This document shows positions 1-5,299 of a DNA stretch of 6,371 nt, one piece after another (the stretch's first letter is position 1; each line of letters starts with the position of its first letter). The notes beneath the pieces are model-generated. The model ran no database searches. It saw only the letters and a list, made by a program, of their open reading frames with translations, and was not told where the DNA came from. The DNA comes from Candidatus Doudnabacteria bacterium (GTDB taxonomy: Bacteria; Patescibacteriota; Doudnabacteria; UBA920; 2-01-FULL-50-11). The translations under genes and the position numbers were made by a program. The DNA lies in contig JACQJK010000026.1 in assembly GCA_016205055.1 (NCBI GenBank), forward strand, positions 1 through 6,371, written 5' to 3'.

Positions 1-49
1 ACTCCGCAGGGTGCCTCCGATGCTCGGGGGCAGTCTGCGGGGTGGAATA
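1..49 (+). repeat. Palindromic repeat unit 1 (partial, 3' half)
   Basis: This is the 3' part of the repeat unit seen in full at 378-462; the two differ at only two positions (40-41 GG against 453-454 AA) over 49 bases. It holds the variable hairpin: outer arms CCGCAG (4-9) and CTGCGG (35-40), and inner arms TGCCTCCGA and TCGGGGGCA that pair with one G-T wobble. The constant 5' half would lie before the window. Unit 2 follows directly, so the units can be in tandem. Confidence 0.8.
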
Positions 50-142
50 AGGTTATGATCCGCCAGAGGCGGATGCCATTGCTCTACTCCGCAGACACGG
101 TCCGAGTTATTCAGGCAGTGTCTGCGACGCAGAAAGTAGAAT
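50..142 (+). repeat. Palindromic repeat unit 2, overlapping the GIY-YIG 3' end
   Basis: The constant part (50-94) is identical to units 3 and 4 apart from the final base or two. It contains a perfect 7-bp stem, ATCCGCC (58-64) and GGCGGAT (68-74), around AGA. The variable hairpin follows, with perfect arms GCAGACAC (91-98) and GTGTCTGC (118-125). A tail resembling AAGTAGAAT (about 134-142) matches the AAGTGGAAT end of unit 3 and is partly complementary to the ATTGCTCTACT before the hairpin. The stop codon and last codons of the GIY-YIG gene lie inside this unit, so its hairpin could also end that transcript. Confidence 0.85.
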
Positions 143-373
143 GTGCTTTCTCAGAAACTCACGCCCTTTCCCTGATTTGAGAAATTTTTCACGCGCTACT
201 GCTTCTATTTTTGATCTCCACTCTTCACTGTACACAAGTTTCCAAGGTCCACGGCCGCGCGTGTAGCTGGCCACACGTCCCGCATTATGTTCACATATCC
301 TTAAAACAATATTATTAGTATAACCTTTATACAACTTCCCATGCGGATTTTCAATTACATAAACCCAATACAT
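107..373 (-). CDS. Small GIY-YIG domain nuclease (UPF0213/YhbQ-like)
   Basis: This is a single-domain GIY-YIG protein of 88 residues, the usual size for the stand-alone UPF0213-like family. Visible motifs are V4-Y5-V6 in the GIY position, Y15-K16-G17 in the YIG position, R25 with H29 on the following helix, the segment around Y37-T38-R39 to P43-W44, and R61-E62-K63, where E62 should be the metal-binding glutamate. All expected catalytic positions look intact. The start is the ATG at 371-373; no Shine-Dalgarno is visible, and repeat unit 3 begins 4 bases upstream. The last eight or so residues are encoded within the variable hairpin of repeat unit 2, so the C-terminus was probably acquired from the repeat. 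Family members are predicted to cut DNA, and some relatives are reported to nick single-stranded repeat sequences near their own genes. The link to the flanking repeats here is my inference from position. Assignment to the fold is secure; the biological role is not known. Confidence 0.9.
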   Translation of the reverse strand: MYWVYVIENPHGKLYKGYTNNIVLRICEHNAGRVASYTRGRGPWKLVYSEEWRSKIEAVAREKFLKSGKGREFLRKHILLSASQTLPE

Positions 374-377
374 AAAT

Positions 378-462
378 AGGTTATGATCCGCCAGAGGCGG
401 ATGCCATTGCTCTACTCCGCAGGGTGCCTCCGATGCTCGGGGGCAGTCTGCGAAGTGGAATA
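378..462 (+). repeat. Palindromic repeat unit 3 (complete)
   Basis: This is the best complete copy. The constant part (378-422) carries the perfect stem ATCCGCC (386-392) and GGCGGAT (396-402). The variable hairpin has the same inner arms as unit 1 and outer arms CGCAG and CTGCG. The unit ends in AAGTGGAATA at 453-462. On the minus strand it sits just upstream of the intact GIY-YIG start and just downstream of the GIY-YIG remnant, so it separates two copies of the same module. Confidence 0.85.
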
Positions 463-545
463 TTAATCTGCTGTCTTAAAAAATTTAGTCCTTGACCGTT
501 TTTGAATAACTTTTCTCAAGTAAGGCTCCTTTCTAGGTACGTTTG
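463..545 (-). pseudogene. Remnant of a second GIY-YIG nuclease gene
   Basis: Reading the minus strand through about 543-465 gives YLERSLT-stop-EKLFKNGQG followed by LNFLRQQI. This aligns with residues around 56-77 of the intact neighbour, which read IEAVAREKFLKSGKG then REFLRKHI. The in-frame TGA at 516-518 falls exactly where the neighbour has R61, which fits a CGA to TGA change just before the catalytic glutamate. The first 55 or so codons, with the GIY and YIG motifs, are missing, yet the upstream junction to repeat unit 4 is kept, so this is an internally deleted copy. The remnant runs into repeat unit 3 at its 3' end, just as the intact gene runs into unit 2. It cannot make an active nuclease. 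Confidence 0.75.
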
Positions 546-549
546 CTCA

Positions 550-634
550 AGGTTATGATCCGCCAGAGGCGGATGCCATTGCTCTACTCCGCGGATAGGT
601 CATTAGTTGGTCGGCTAACAAACTCTCCGCGAAG
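550..634 (+). repeat. Palindromic repeat unit 4
   Basis: The constant part (550-592) is identical to units 2 and 3 and includes the stem ATCCGCC (558-564) and GGCGGAT (568-574). The sequence then diverges into a different hairpin: outer arms CGCGGA (590-595) and TCCGCG (626-631), and an inner stem GTTGG/CTAAC (606-610 with 615-619) closed by TCGG. The arm sequences differ from those of units 1-3 but remain complementary. Confidence 0.8.
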
Positions 635-642
635 CACAGATG

Positions 643-678
643 AAAAAACACGACTCCTTATGTCACCTCGGAAACGTG
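643..678 (-). terminator. Rho-independent terminator after cca
   Basis: On the minus strand the arms CACGTTTCC (678-670) and GGAGTCGTG (657-649) pair over 9 bp with one T-T mismatch and one G-T wobble. A 12-base loop separates them and a run of six T follows (648-643). It lies 32 bases past the cca stop, facing the right way to end the long minus-strand gene run and to insulate it from the repeat island. No gene was found between 635 and 709 on either strand. Confidence 0.65.
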
Positions 679-709
679 CTGGGAAACGCGTAATCAAGAA
701 GCAATCTAA

Positions 710-2131
710 TTATAACACTTTCCTATTTTTTTTCAAATAATCCAATACTTGCTTTTTTGAAACGATTTTCCCTTCCAACTGCAACTCCCTGATTTTAGAA
801 AGCACTCTCCCGACCTGAACCCCTTCTGGGATGGCGAGAATCTTCATAATCTCATGTCCTGACACCAATCTCTCCACGATTTTTCTTTTTTTCACTTCCA
901 GCCAAGCGTTTCGGGCGTAATCATAAAGCTTAAGCGACGGTTTGAGCTTGCGGCCGCGGCTATCGCTGGGAATTGACGCCAATGAATCGGCGCGAAACAG
1001 CTTTAAGAGATTTTCAAAACGCGGATCAAGACACCAAGCGACTCTCTTTGCCTCTCTCATGTTGGGCAAATCCACCGGAACGTGGTGATTGCGGACATAC
1101 CAAGTAATATCCTCGACCTCGCGATTAGAAAACCTCAAACGCGGCAAAATTTTTCGAACTATGCCCTCGCCGGAATCTTGATGACCGTGAAAGGAGATGT
1201 GAGCGCGCCCTCGCTTTTTAGTTTCTTGGCTGGTATTTTGCTTGCCGATGTCGTGAAAAAGCAATCCGTAAATGGTGGACAGATCGGTGTTATGCTCGAT
1301 TAACTCCAGCGCCAAAAGCGTGTGCACAAAAACATTGCCCTCGCTGTGATAGTTTTTCGACTGCCTAACTTTGGAAAGACGGTCGAATTCCGGAAGAATC
1401 AATCCTAACAAGCCAATTCTTTTTAAAATCCCCACACCGTCCGCCCGCTTAGGAGAAATCATAATCCGGTCCAGCTCCTGTTTAACCCGCTCGCGAGAAA
1501 TCTTCTTGATAAGCGGAGCTCCGGCGCGTAAAGCGCGCTCTACGCCGGAGGAAAATTTAAATCCCAGAGTGGTCGCAAAGCGAACCGCGCGCATCAATCG
1601 CAAAGCGTCCTCGGCTATCCGCTTTTTCGGCGATCCGACGAATCGCAAAGTTTTTTTCTCAAGATCGTCTAATCCCCCCGCAAAATCTAGGACCTTCTTT
1701 GTTATCGGATCAAAATATAAAGCGTTGACGGTGAAATCGCGGCGGGCAGAATCCTGTTCAACGCTCCTGATAAACTTTACCGCGGACGGCCGGCGCGCGT
1801 CCAAGTATTTTCCCTCCGAGCGAAAAGTGGTGATTTCTATATCCACGCCCTTTTGATGAGCCGTAACCGTGCCGTGTTTTAAACCGGTGGGAATCGTTCT
1901 GATTCTGCTGCGAGCCAAAACCTTAATCACTTGCTTGGGTGTCGCTTCGGTCGCAACATCAATAGCGCCGGTTTCCTGACGCCCCAGGAGCAAATCCCGA
2001 ACGTACCCGCCGACAAAGAAAGAATTTTTAAAACCCGCCGATCGAAGCTTAGAAACCACAAAAACCCCAACCTTTTCTTTTTCCAGTTTCGGTTTCCACT
2101 TTAAGATCGTCATCTGGCGTATTTTTGTCAT
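710..2131 (-). CDS. cca: tRNA nucleotidyltransferase (CCA-adding enzyme) with HD domain
   Basis: The protein adds or repairs the 3' CCA of tRNAs in the cytoplasm. With the start at 2131 it has 473 residues, normal for a class II enzyme with an HD domain. Visible in order: nucleotide-binding GGYVRD (41-46), the catalytic strand (55-61), ITTFRSEGKYLDARRP (100-115), RRDFTVNA (130-137), the EDALRLMRAVRF nucleotide-selection helix (174-185), then an HD phosphohydrolase domain with H270, H293-D294 and H311/H315/H317. The catalytic carboxylate pair, normally DxD, reads A56-I57-D58 because codon 56 is GCT. If real, this should cripple catalysis; it is one base from GAT. An upstream in-frame ATG at 2242 would add 37 Ser/Pro/Arg-rich residues read from a repeat, so I reject it. 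The ATG at 2131 originally lay two bases after the stop of the upstream gene, inside what is now the duplicated TCATA; the ATG at 2113 is the alternative. No Shine-Dalgarno is seen. Family assignment is secure; activity is uncertain. Confidence 0.93.
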   Translation of the reverse strand: MTKIRQMTILKWKPKLEKEKVGVFVVSKLRSAGFKNSFFVGGYVRDLLLGRQETGAIDVATEATPKQVIKVLARSRIRTIPTGLKHGTVTAHQKGVDIEITTFRSEGKYLDARRPSAVKFIRSVEQDSARRDFTVNALYFDPITKKVLDFAGGLDDLEKKTLRFVGSPKKRIAEDALRLMRAVRFATTLGFKFSSGVERALRAGAPLIKKISRERVKQELDRIMISPKRADGVGILKRIGLLGLILPEFDRLSKVRQSKNYHSEGNVFVHTLLALELIEHNTDLSTIYGLLFHDIGKQNTSQETKKRGRAHISFHGHQDSGEGIVRKILPRLRFSNREVEDITWYVRNHHVPVDLPNMREAKRVAWCLDPRFENLLKLFRADSLASIPSDSRGRKLKPSLKLYDYARNAWLEVKKRKIVERLVSGHEIMKILAIPEGVQVGRVLSKIRELQLEGKIVSKKQVLDYLKKNRKVL

Positions 2132-2132
2132 A

Positions 2133-2294
2133 GAGGACTTACGCGTTTCCCGCTTTTGCCCCTCCCTTGCCTGCCCGCCTCTGGAGGGAGGGGAGGGGCA
2201 AGGGGAGGGTGATAAATAATGCTCATGTTTATGGCTCTCCACCCCTCCCTAACCCTCCCCCTCAAAGGGGAGGGAATCAAACGTGTAAGTCCTA
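2133..2294. mobile_element. 162-bp MITE-like inverted-repeat element with TCATA duplication
   Basis: The terminal inverted repeats GAGGACTTACGCGTTT (2133-2148) and the complement of 2279-2294 match at 14 of 16 bases. TCATA occurs directly outside both ends (2128-2132 and 2295-2299) as an apparent 5-bp target duplication. Inside are two C/G-rich hairpins: one perfect, CCCTCCCC (2253-2260) with GGGGAGGG (2267-2274), and one imperfect between about 2159-2171 and 2197-2209. No open frame of its own is convincing, so it would need a transposase supplied from elsewhere. It sits between the carbonic-anhydrase-like gene and cca, and removing it with one TCATA copy restores a two-base gap between them. 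Confidence 0.7.
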
Positions 2295-2300
2295 TCATAA

Positions 2301-2726
2301 TCAAATTGCCACGAGCTTAACGCGGCTTTCTTCTTCCAGAGCCGCAAAATAGGTATCCACATGAAGCCCCGGAAATTCATTTTTTAATAAATCCTTGGCT
2401 TGCATCAACTGATTTTTGTGAAATTCCAGCTGTTGCGCATGCGATTTAAAAGCCGCGTTGCCCCCGTAAGCGCCGCAGTCGTAATGATTGATCAAAATCG
2501 CTCTTTGGATGTGATGAAGCCCTTGGGCGATGCGGAAATTTTCCAAAATCCAATTTTTCACTTCCGGCTTTTCGTTCGAAACCAGATACTTCACTGCTCC
2601 GGCGTCGCATTTGAGGTCAAAACTTTCTAAACCCTGATCATGAAGCAGTCGCGCGATCTGCTCGTGAAATCGAAAGTCAATACAGGTTAACACTAGGGCT
2701 TGGCAAGAATGAGAGTTATCGGTCAT
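2301..2726 (-). CDS. Short beta-carbonic-anhydrase-like protein
   Basis: This 141-residue protein carries the zinc-site pattern of beta-class carbonic anhydrases: C15-x-D17-x-R19 near the N-terminus and H81-x-x-C84 followed by GAYGG. C15, H81 and C84 would bind zinc, and D17-R19 would form the conserved dyad. A DAGA segment (41-44) occupies the place of the family's NAGN loop. Known members interconvert CO2 and bicarbonate, but at 141 residues this protein is shorter than typical enzymes of about 190-220, so activity is likely rather than certain. It starts at ATG 2726, 30 bases after the stop of the ATP-grasp gene, with no visible Shine-Dalgarno or separate promoter, so it is probably co-transcribed with the genes before it. 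Co-transcription with a dikinase-like system could suggest a link to carboxylation or pyruvate metabolism; that is speculation. A non-enzymatic zinc-binding homologue is the main alternative. Confidence 0.8.
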   Translation of the reverse strand: MTDNSHSCQALVLTCIDFRFHEQIARLLHDQGLESFDLKCDAGAVKYLVSNEKPEVKNWILENFRIAQGLHHIQRAILINHYDCGAYGGNAAFKSHAQQLEFHKNQLMQAKDLLKNEFPGLHVDTYFAALEEESRVKLVAI

Positions 2727-2756
2727 AAAGACAGTCTGAAGATTTGAATTGTGAAT

Positions 2757-3704
2757 CTAGGTGGTATGGAAAACTATGGGCCTTGCTTGGAGTATATAAA
2801 TCTTTCCTTCTTTCATAGCCCACTCAATGTCTTGTGGGTAATGAAAATACTTCTCAAGGTTTAAACAAACAAAAGCCAGTCTTTGAACTTCAATATCTGA
2901 TAATTTCTGCTCTGCCCCTTCTTCTTCTGTCAAAATAATTTCTTTAACCCCATATCTATCATTCAGACGCATTATTCGTTGTATATTGATCTCAATTTTT
3001 TTTATAGCCAGGTCTTCTTTAATGACTATGTAGCGGTCAGGGATAATCTGTCCGGCAACCACAACCTCTCCCAAACCCCTCCCAGCTTCAATCACAATAT
3101 CCTCCCGCCGCGTTAGTGGATCCTGGGTAAACGCGACCCCTGCAAAATCTGGATCTAGCATCTTCTGTATGACAACGGCCAAGCCGAACTCTTTCTTTTT
3201 ATCAGTTTGATAAATTAAAGAACGAGGGCTGAAAAAAGATGCCCAGCATCGTTTGATGGTGGGTACAATCTTTTGTGGGGCGATGTTTAAAAAACTTTCC
3301 AGTTCTCCCGCCCAACTTGCCGACTTTGAATCTTCCATCGTGGCCGAAGACCTGACCGAAAAACGTTTTAGCCCCAACTTGGTCAATCGCCGCTTTAATT
3401 CCGACGCAAAACGCCCGTTAAATGGTAATTGTAGAATAAGAGAAGAAATTTTGGTGGCCGCCTTTCTAACTGTTGCCAAATCGTCAGGATCCAACTCTTT
3501 CCTGTACTGAGCGATTTTTCGATCTAGAGAAGAGCTCTTTAAATACTGAAAGAAACATTCTGCAGTAACGACGAAGCCGGGTGGGACGGGAAAACCCGCT
3601 CGAAAAAGTCTGCAAAGATTAAGACCCTTTCCCCCTAACTGCTGCGCCCCTTGCTGCGCGTGCTCCTCAAAAGAAACCAGGTAACTTTTCTGTGAAGACT
3701 TCAC
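2757..3704 (-). CDS. Stand-alone PEP synthase/PPDK N-terminal (ATP-grasp) domain protein
   Basis: The 315 residues make up the ATP-binding domain of the pyruvate phosphate dikinase and PEP synthase family and nothing more. Visible signatures are LGGKGLNL with K26, the VPPGFVVT strand (40-47), FSVRSSATMEDS with R118 and the WAGELESFLN loop (131-140), a central QKMLDPDFAGVAFTQDP stretch (180-196), EAGRGLGEVVVAG (206-218), and the closing DIEWA...IYILQARPI (292-310) with E294, Q306 and R308. Family enzymes use this domain to move the beta-phosphate of ATP to a histidine on a separate swivelling domain. That domain is in the preceding gene, and the two genes overlap by GTGA (3701-3704): the GTG start here shares bases with the TGA stop there, implying translational coupling. 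No PEP- or pyruvate-binding barrel is found in the window, so the final phosphate acceptor is unknown. Confidence 0.9.
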   Translation of the reverse strand: MKSSQKSYLVSFEEHAQQGAQQLGGKGLNLCRLFRAGFPVPPGFVVTAECFFQYLKSSSLDRKIAQYRKELDPDDLATVRKAATKISSLILQLPFNGRFASELKRRLTKLGLKRFSVRSSATMEDSKSASWAGELESFLNIAPQKIVPTIKRCWASFFSPRSLIYQTDKKKEFGLAVVIQKMLDPDFAGVAFTQDPLTRREDIVIEAGRGLGEVVVAGQIIPDRYIVIKEDLAIKKIEINIQRIMRLNDRYGVKEIILTEEEGAEQKLSDIEVQRLAFVCLNLEKYFHYPQDIEWAMKEGKIYILQARPIVFHTT

Positions 3705-4801
3705 GGCTTTTTTTGAATAATGTTTACCTTTCCGGCGAACGCATCCACCTCAACGAGATCCCCGTCGTGGAGAAGCTTGGTGGCGTTATGGGTGCCAACA
3801 ACGCACGGAATGCCGAATTCCCTGGAAACCAAAGCGGAGTGAGAACTCATTCCCCCTTCATCGGTTACAATCGCTGCCGCTTTACGGACCGCCACCATGA
3901 GATGTGGACGAGTTTGGCCGGTCACCAAAATTTGGCCCTGCTTCATCTCTTCACAATCTTTATATTGTTTTTTGCTCAAAGGAGAAATGATTTTTACTAT
4001 TCCCCTGACTTTTCCTGGACTGGCGGCAAGTCCTGCTATTTCGTTACTTGCTTGAATATTTTTTTCTTGATCTAAAAGTACGGTCAAGACGGACCGCGCC
4101 ACTTTTCCGGTATGAATACTCTCCTTCCCATCTTTGATTTCCCAAACGTAAAAATTCTTTCTTTTCTCCAACTGTTGGCGATCAACCTTCTTGCCCCTTA
4201 AAGCCGCGGTCAGCTCGTTGGTGGTGAGAAACTCCAATTCATAAGAAGACATCCGCAAACGCTTTGCGATTTCCATTCTTAAACTCCGTCCTAAAAAATC
4301 TGACTCTGTTCTCGCCAGACGAACATCCATTCTAATTTTAGCTAATATCCGAACCGTGGCAGCGAGATATCGGATTTTAGAAGGCATCTGCAACTCTCTT
4401 TCCACGCTATGGCGCTGCCGATCAAACTTCTTCAGCACCTCTCTTTGTAACTTGAAATCTTCCTTGAGCTTCGGGAAAGGCCTTTGAAGATCTTGATATA
4501 AAGCCCGTAAGTAATATAAACGAGTCAACGGGGGATTCCCTTCTTGAGTGGGCAACCAGCGATAATCTCGGAGGAGGTCCGTAATTTTATCTAGCACGGA
4601 TGGGTAATTTTTTTCGATCATCCTCGCAAAATTCCTGAAACTCATCCGGCGAACCTTTATAGACCCCAGTGCAATTGCGGTAGTATAAACCAGCCCCGCA
4701 TAATCACGAACTTCTCGATTCAAAGCCGTTTCCTCAGAAGGGGTAGTGAGCGCAATTAAATACTCTTGTCGTTTTTTTTTATTAGTGACCCTTTTTTTCA
4801 A
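3701..4801 (-). CDS. PEP-utilising swivel (phosphohistidine) domain protein, C-terminal part of a split gene
   Basis: The first 250 or so residues are charged and helix-rich, resembling the linker segment that precedes the swivel domain in PEP-synthase-like proteins. Residues 255-366 form the mobile domain: GLAASPGKVRGIV (257-269), GQILVTGQTRPHLM (289-302), then T313-D-E-G-G-M-S-S-H321-SA, where H321 is the expected phosphorylated histidine, and FGIPCVVG (329-336). The open frame can begin at TTG 4801, without a Shine-Dalgarno, but the same frame continues upstream through a single TAA (4820-4822) into the 134-codon ORF. Together they would form one 507-codon gene, with the junction reading as continuous helix (IELEQFLKKRV). 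Whether this part is made alone, by readthrough, or not at all cannot be seen. It overlaps the downstream ATP-grasp gene by 4 bases, and the two products should work as a pair. Confidence 0.8.
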   Translation of the reverse strand: MKKRVTNKKKRQEYLIALTTPSEETALNREVRDYAGLVYTTAIALGSIKVRRMSFRNFARMIEKNYPSVLDKITDLLRDYRWLPTQEGNPPLTRLYYLRALYQDLQRPFPKLKEDFKLQREVLKKFDRQRHSVERELQMPSKIRYLAATVRILAKIRMDVRLARTESDFLGRSLRMEIAKRLRMSSYELEFLTTNELTAALRGKKVDRQQLEKRKNFYVWEIKDGKESIHTGKVARSVLTVLLDQEKNIQASNEIAGLAASPGKVRGIVKIISPLSKKQYKDCEEMKQGQILVTGQTRPHLMVAVRKAAAIVTDEGGMSSHSALVSREFGIPCVVGTHNATKLLHDGDLVEVDAFAGKVNIIQKKP

Positions 4802-4819
4802 AAATTGTTCGAGTTCTAT

Positions 4820-4822
4820 TTA
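4820..4822 (-). other. In-frame TAA splitting the dikinase-like gene
   Basis: The ORFs at 4820-5224 and 3701-4801 are in the same frame, and the only stop between them is this TAA. Only six sense codons separate it from the TTG that opens the second ORF. The codons on both sides read as one protein. A point change from a sense codon such as TTA, CAA, GAA, AAA or TAT would produce it. TAA recoding is not known to me in this lineage, so a nonsense mutation or sequence error is the simplest reading. Confidence 0.75.
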
Positions 4823-5224
4823 AAGTAAATAAGTGCAAGTTGGCATACTAGACACGAAATAAACTTGATTTAGCCAATGTTCCTTCCTAAAAATCTCCAA
4901 CCGTATGGCCAACCCGTTATTATCTACCTTGTTGCAACCCCCTACCAATAAAGGAGTCATCTGTGCAATCGCGTTGCAAGCTCTTTTAGTTTCAGTTAGC
5001 AGTTGCTCGCGAAAAGATTTATTCACTAAAAGAGAGTAACTGACTAATCGCAACCTTTTCATTTCCTCCTCGGCATAATAACCCGCCAGTCGTCCGTTCC
5101 GAGACACGAAAAAGGCATTTTTATATTCACCTCCCAGAACGTAAGGGGCATGAAAGTTCGCCCGCACTTTACACTCCGCGTAATGTAATGTATATGCTCC
5201 CTCGAAAGCTCTTTTAAACTTCAT
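4820..5224 (-). CDS. N-terminal part of a split PEP-utilising-enzyme-like protein
   Basis: The 134 residues contain no catalytic motif I can name. The segment AFFVSRNGRLAGYYAEEEMKR (37-57) and the following helices resemble, from memory, the N-terminal region of larger PEP-utilising proteins annotated in candidate-phyla bacteria, and the last 20 residues (HWLNQVYFVSSMP onward) lead directly into the next ORF in the same frame. I therefore read it as the N-terminal quarter of a 507-codon gene stopped at 4820. By analogy with rifampin phosphotransferase, which places a substrate domain next to the phosphohistidine domain, this part may contribute to acceptor binding; that is inference only. The start is ATG 5224. 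A promoter lies immediately upstream and predicts a leader of only about 10 bases, with no Shine-Dalgarno. Base composition from here to 2757 is visibly more AT-rich than in the atpC region. Confidence 0.6.
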   Translation of the reverse strand: MKFKRAFEGAYTLHYAECKVRANFHAPYVLGGEYKNAFFVSRNGRLAGYYAEEEMKRLRLVSYSLLVNKSFREQLLTETKRACNAIAQMTPLLVGGCNKVDNNGLAIRLEIFRKEHWLNQVYFVSSMPTCTYLL

Positions 5225-5240
5225 AAATGACTCTAAGACA

Positions 5241-5270
5241 ATTATAGCCGTTCAATAAAAATTTTAGCAA
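5241..5270 (-). promoter_or_regulatory. Sigma-70-type promoter for the dikinase-like operon
   Basis: On the minus strand there is a perfect TATAAT at 5246-5241 and TTGCTA at 5270-5265, a 4-of-6 match to the -35 consensus, with an 18-base spacer. Initiation about 7 bases past the -10 box would give a leader of roughly 10 bases before ATG 5224, so the mRNA would be nearly leaderless. This agrees with the absence of a Shine-Dalgarno. It lies just after the terminator of the preceding transcript. Confidence 0.6.
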
Positions 5271-5299
5271 AACAAAGACCTCGGATCAACTAGCCGAGG
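5269..5299 (-). terminator. Probable terminator of the atp transcript
   Basis: On the minus strand CCTCGG (5299-5294) and CCGAGG (5284-5279) form a 6-bp GC-rich stem around a 9-base loop, followed by TCTTTGTTTTG. The stop codon of the small ORF after atpC lies in the loop, as is common in compact genomes. The T-run is interrupted, so strength is uncertain. Its T-rich tail touches the -35 box of the next promoter. Confidence 0.55.

Noticed and set aside
463..519. A 19-codon minus-strand ORF starting at TTG behind an AGGAG sequence.
   Set aside because: A different frame of the same bases aligns to the GIY-YIG C-terminus, which explains the stretch better. The small ORF has no recognisable product and ends at the repeat boundary.
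1..634. CRISPR array.
   Set aside because: The repeats are long, irregularly spaced and separated by nuclease gene sequence rather than uniform spacers, and no cas gene is present.
709..736. Minus-strand TTGAAA, 16 bases, then TATAAT, a promoter-like pair at the end of cca.
   Set aside because: It lies in an AT-rich coding end, and the terminator at 643-678 would stop any transcript after about 60 bases. It could drive a tiny RNA, but nothing supports one.
543..740. A 65-codon plus-strand ORF with a basic stretch (SPRKRAGKRVIKK).
   Set aside because: Its first third is repeat unit 4, its middle is the terminator hairpin and its end is antisense to cca. I see no family match or promoter.
2132..2242. 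N-terminal extension of cca by 37 codons to ATG 2242.
   Set aside because: The extra residues are low-complexity Ser/Pro/Arg/Gly read from the inverted-repeat element, and the conserved domain begins well after 2131.
4820..4822. Alternative genetic code explaining the in-frame stop.
   Set aside because: Known recoding in candidate-phyla bacteria involves UGA, whereas this stop is TAA. TAA also ends atpC, the four-helix-bundle gene and the GIY-YIG gene normally.
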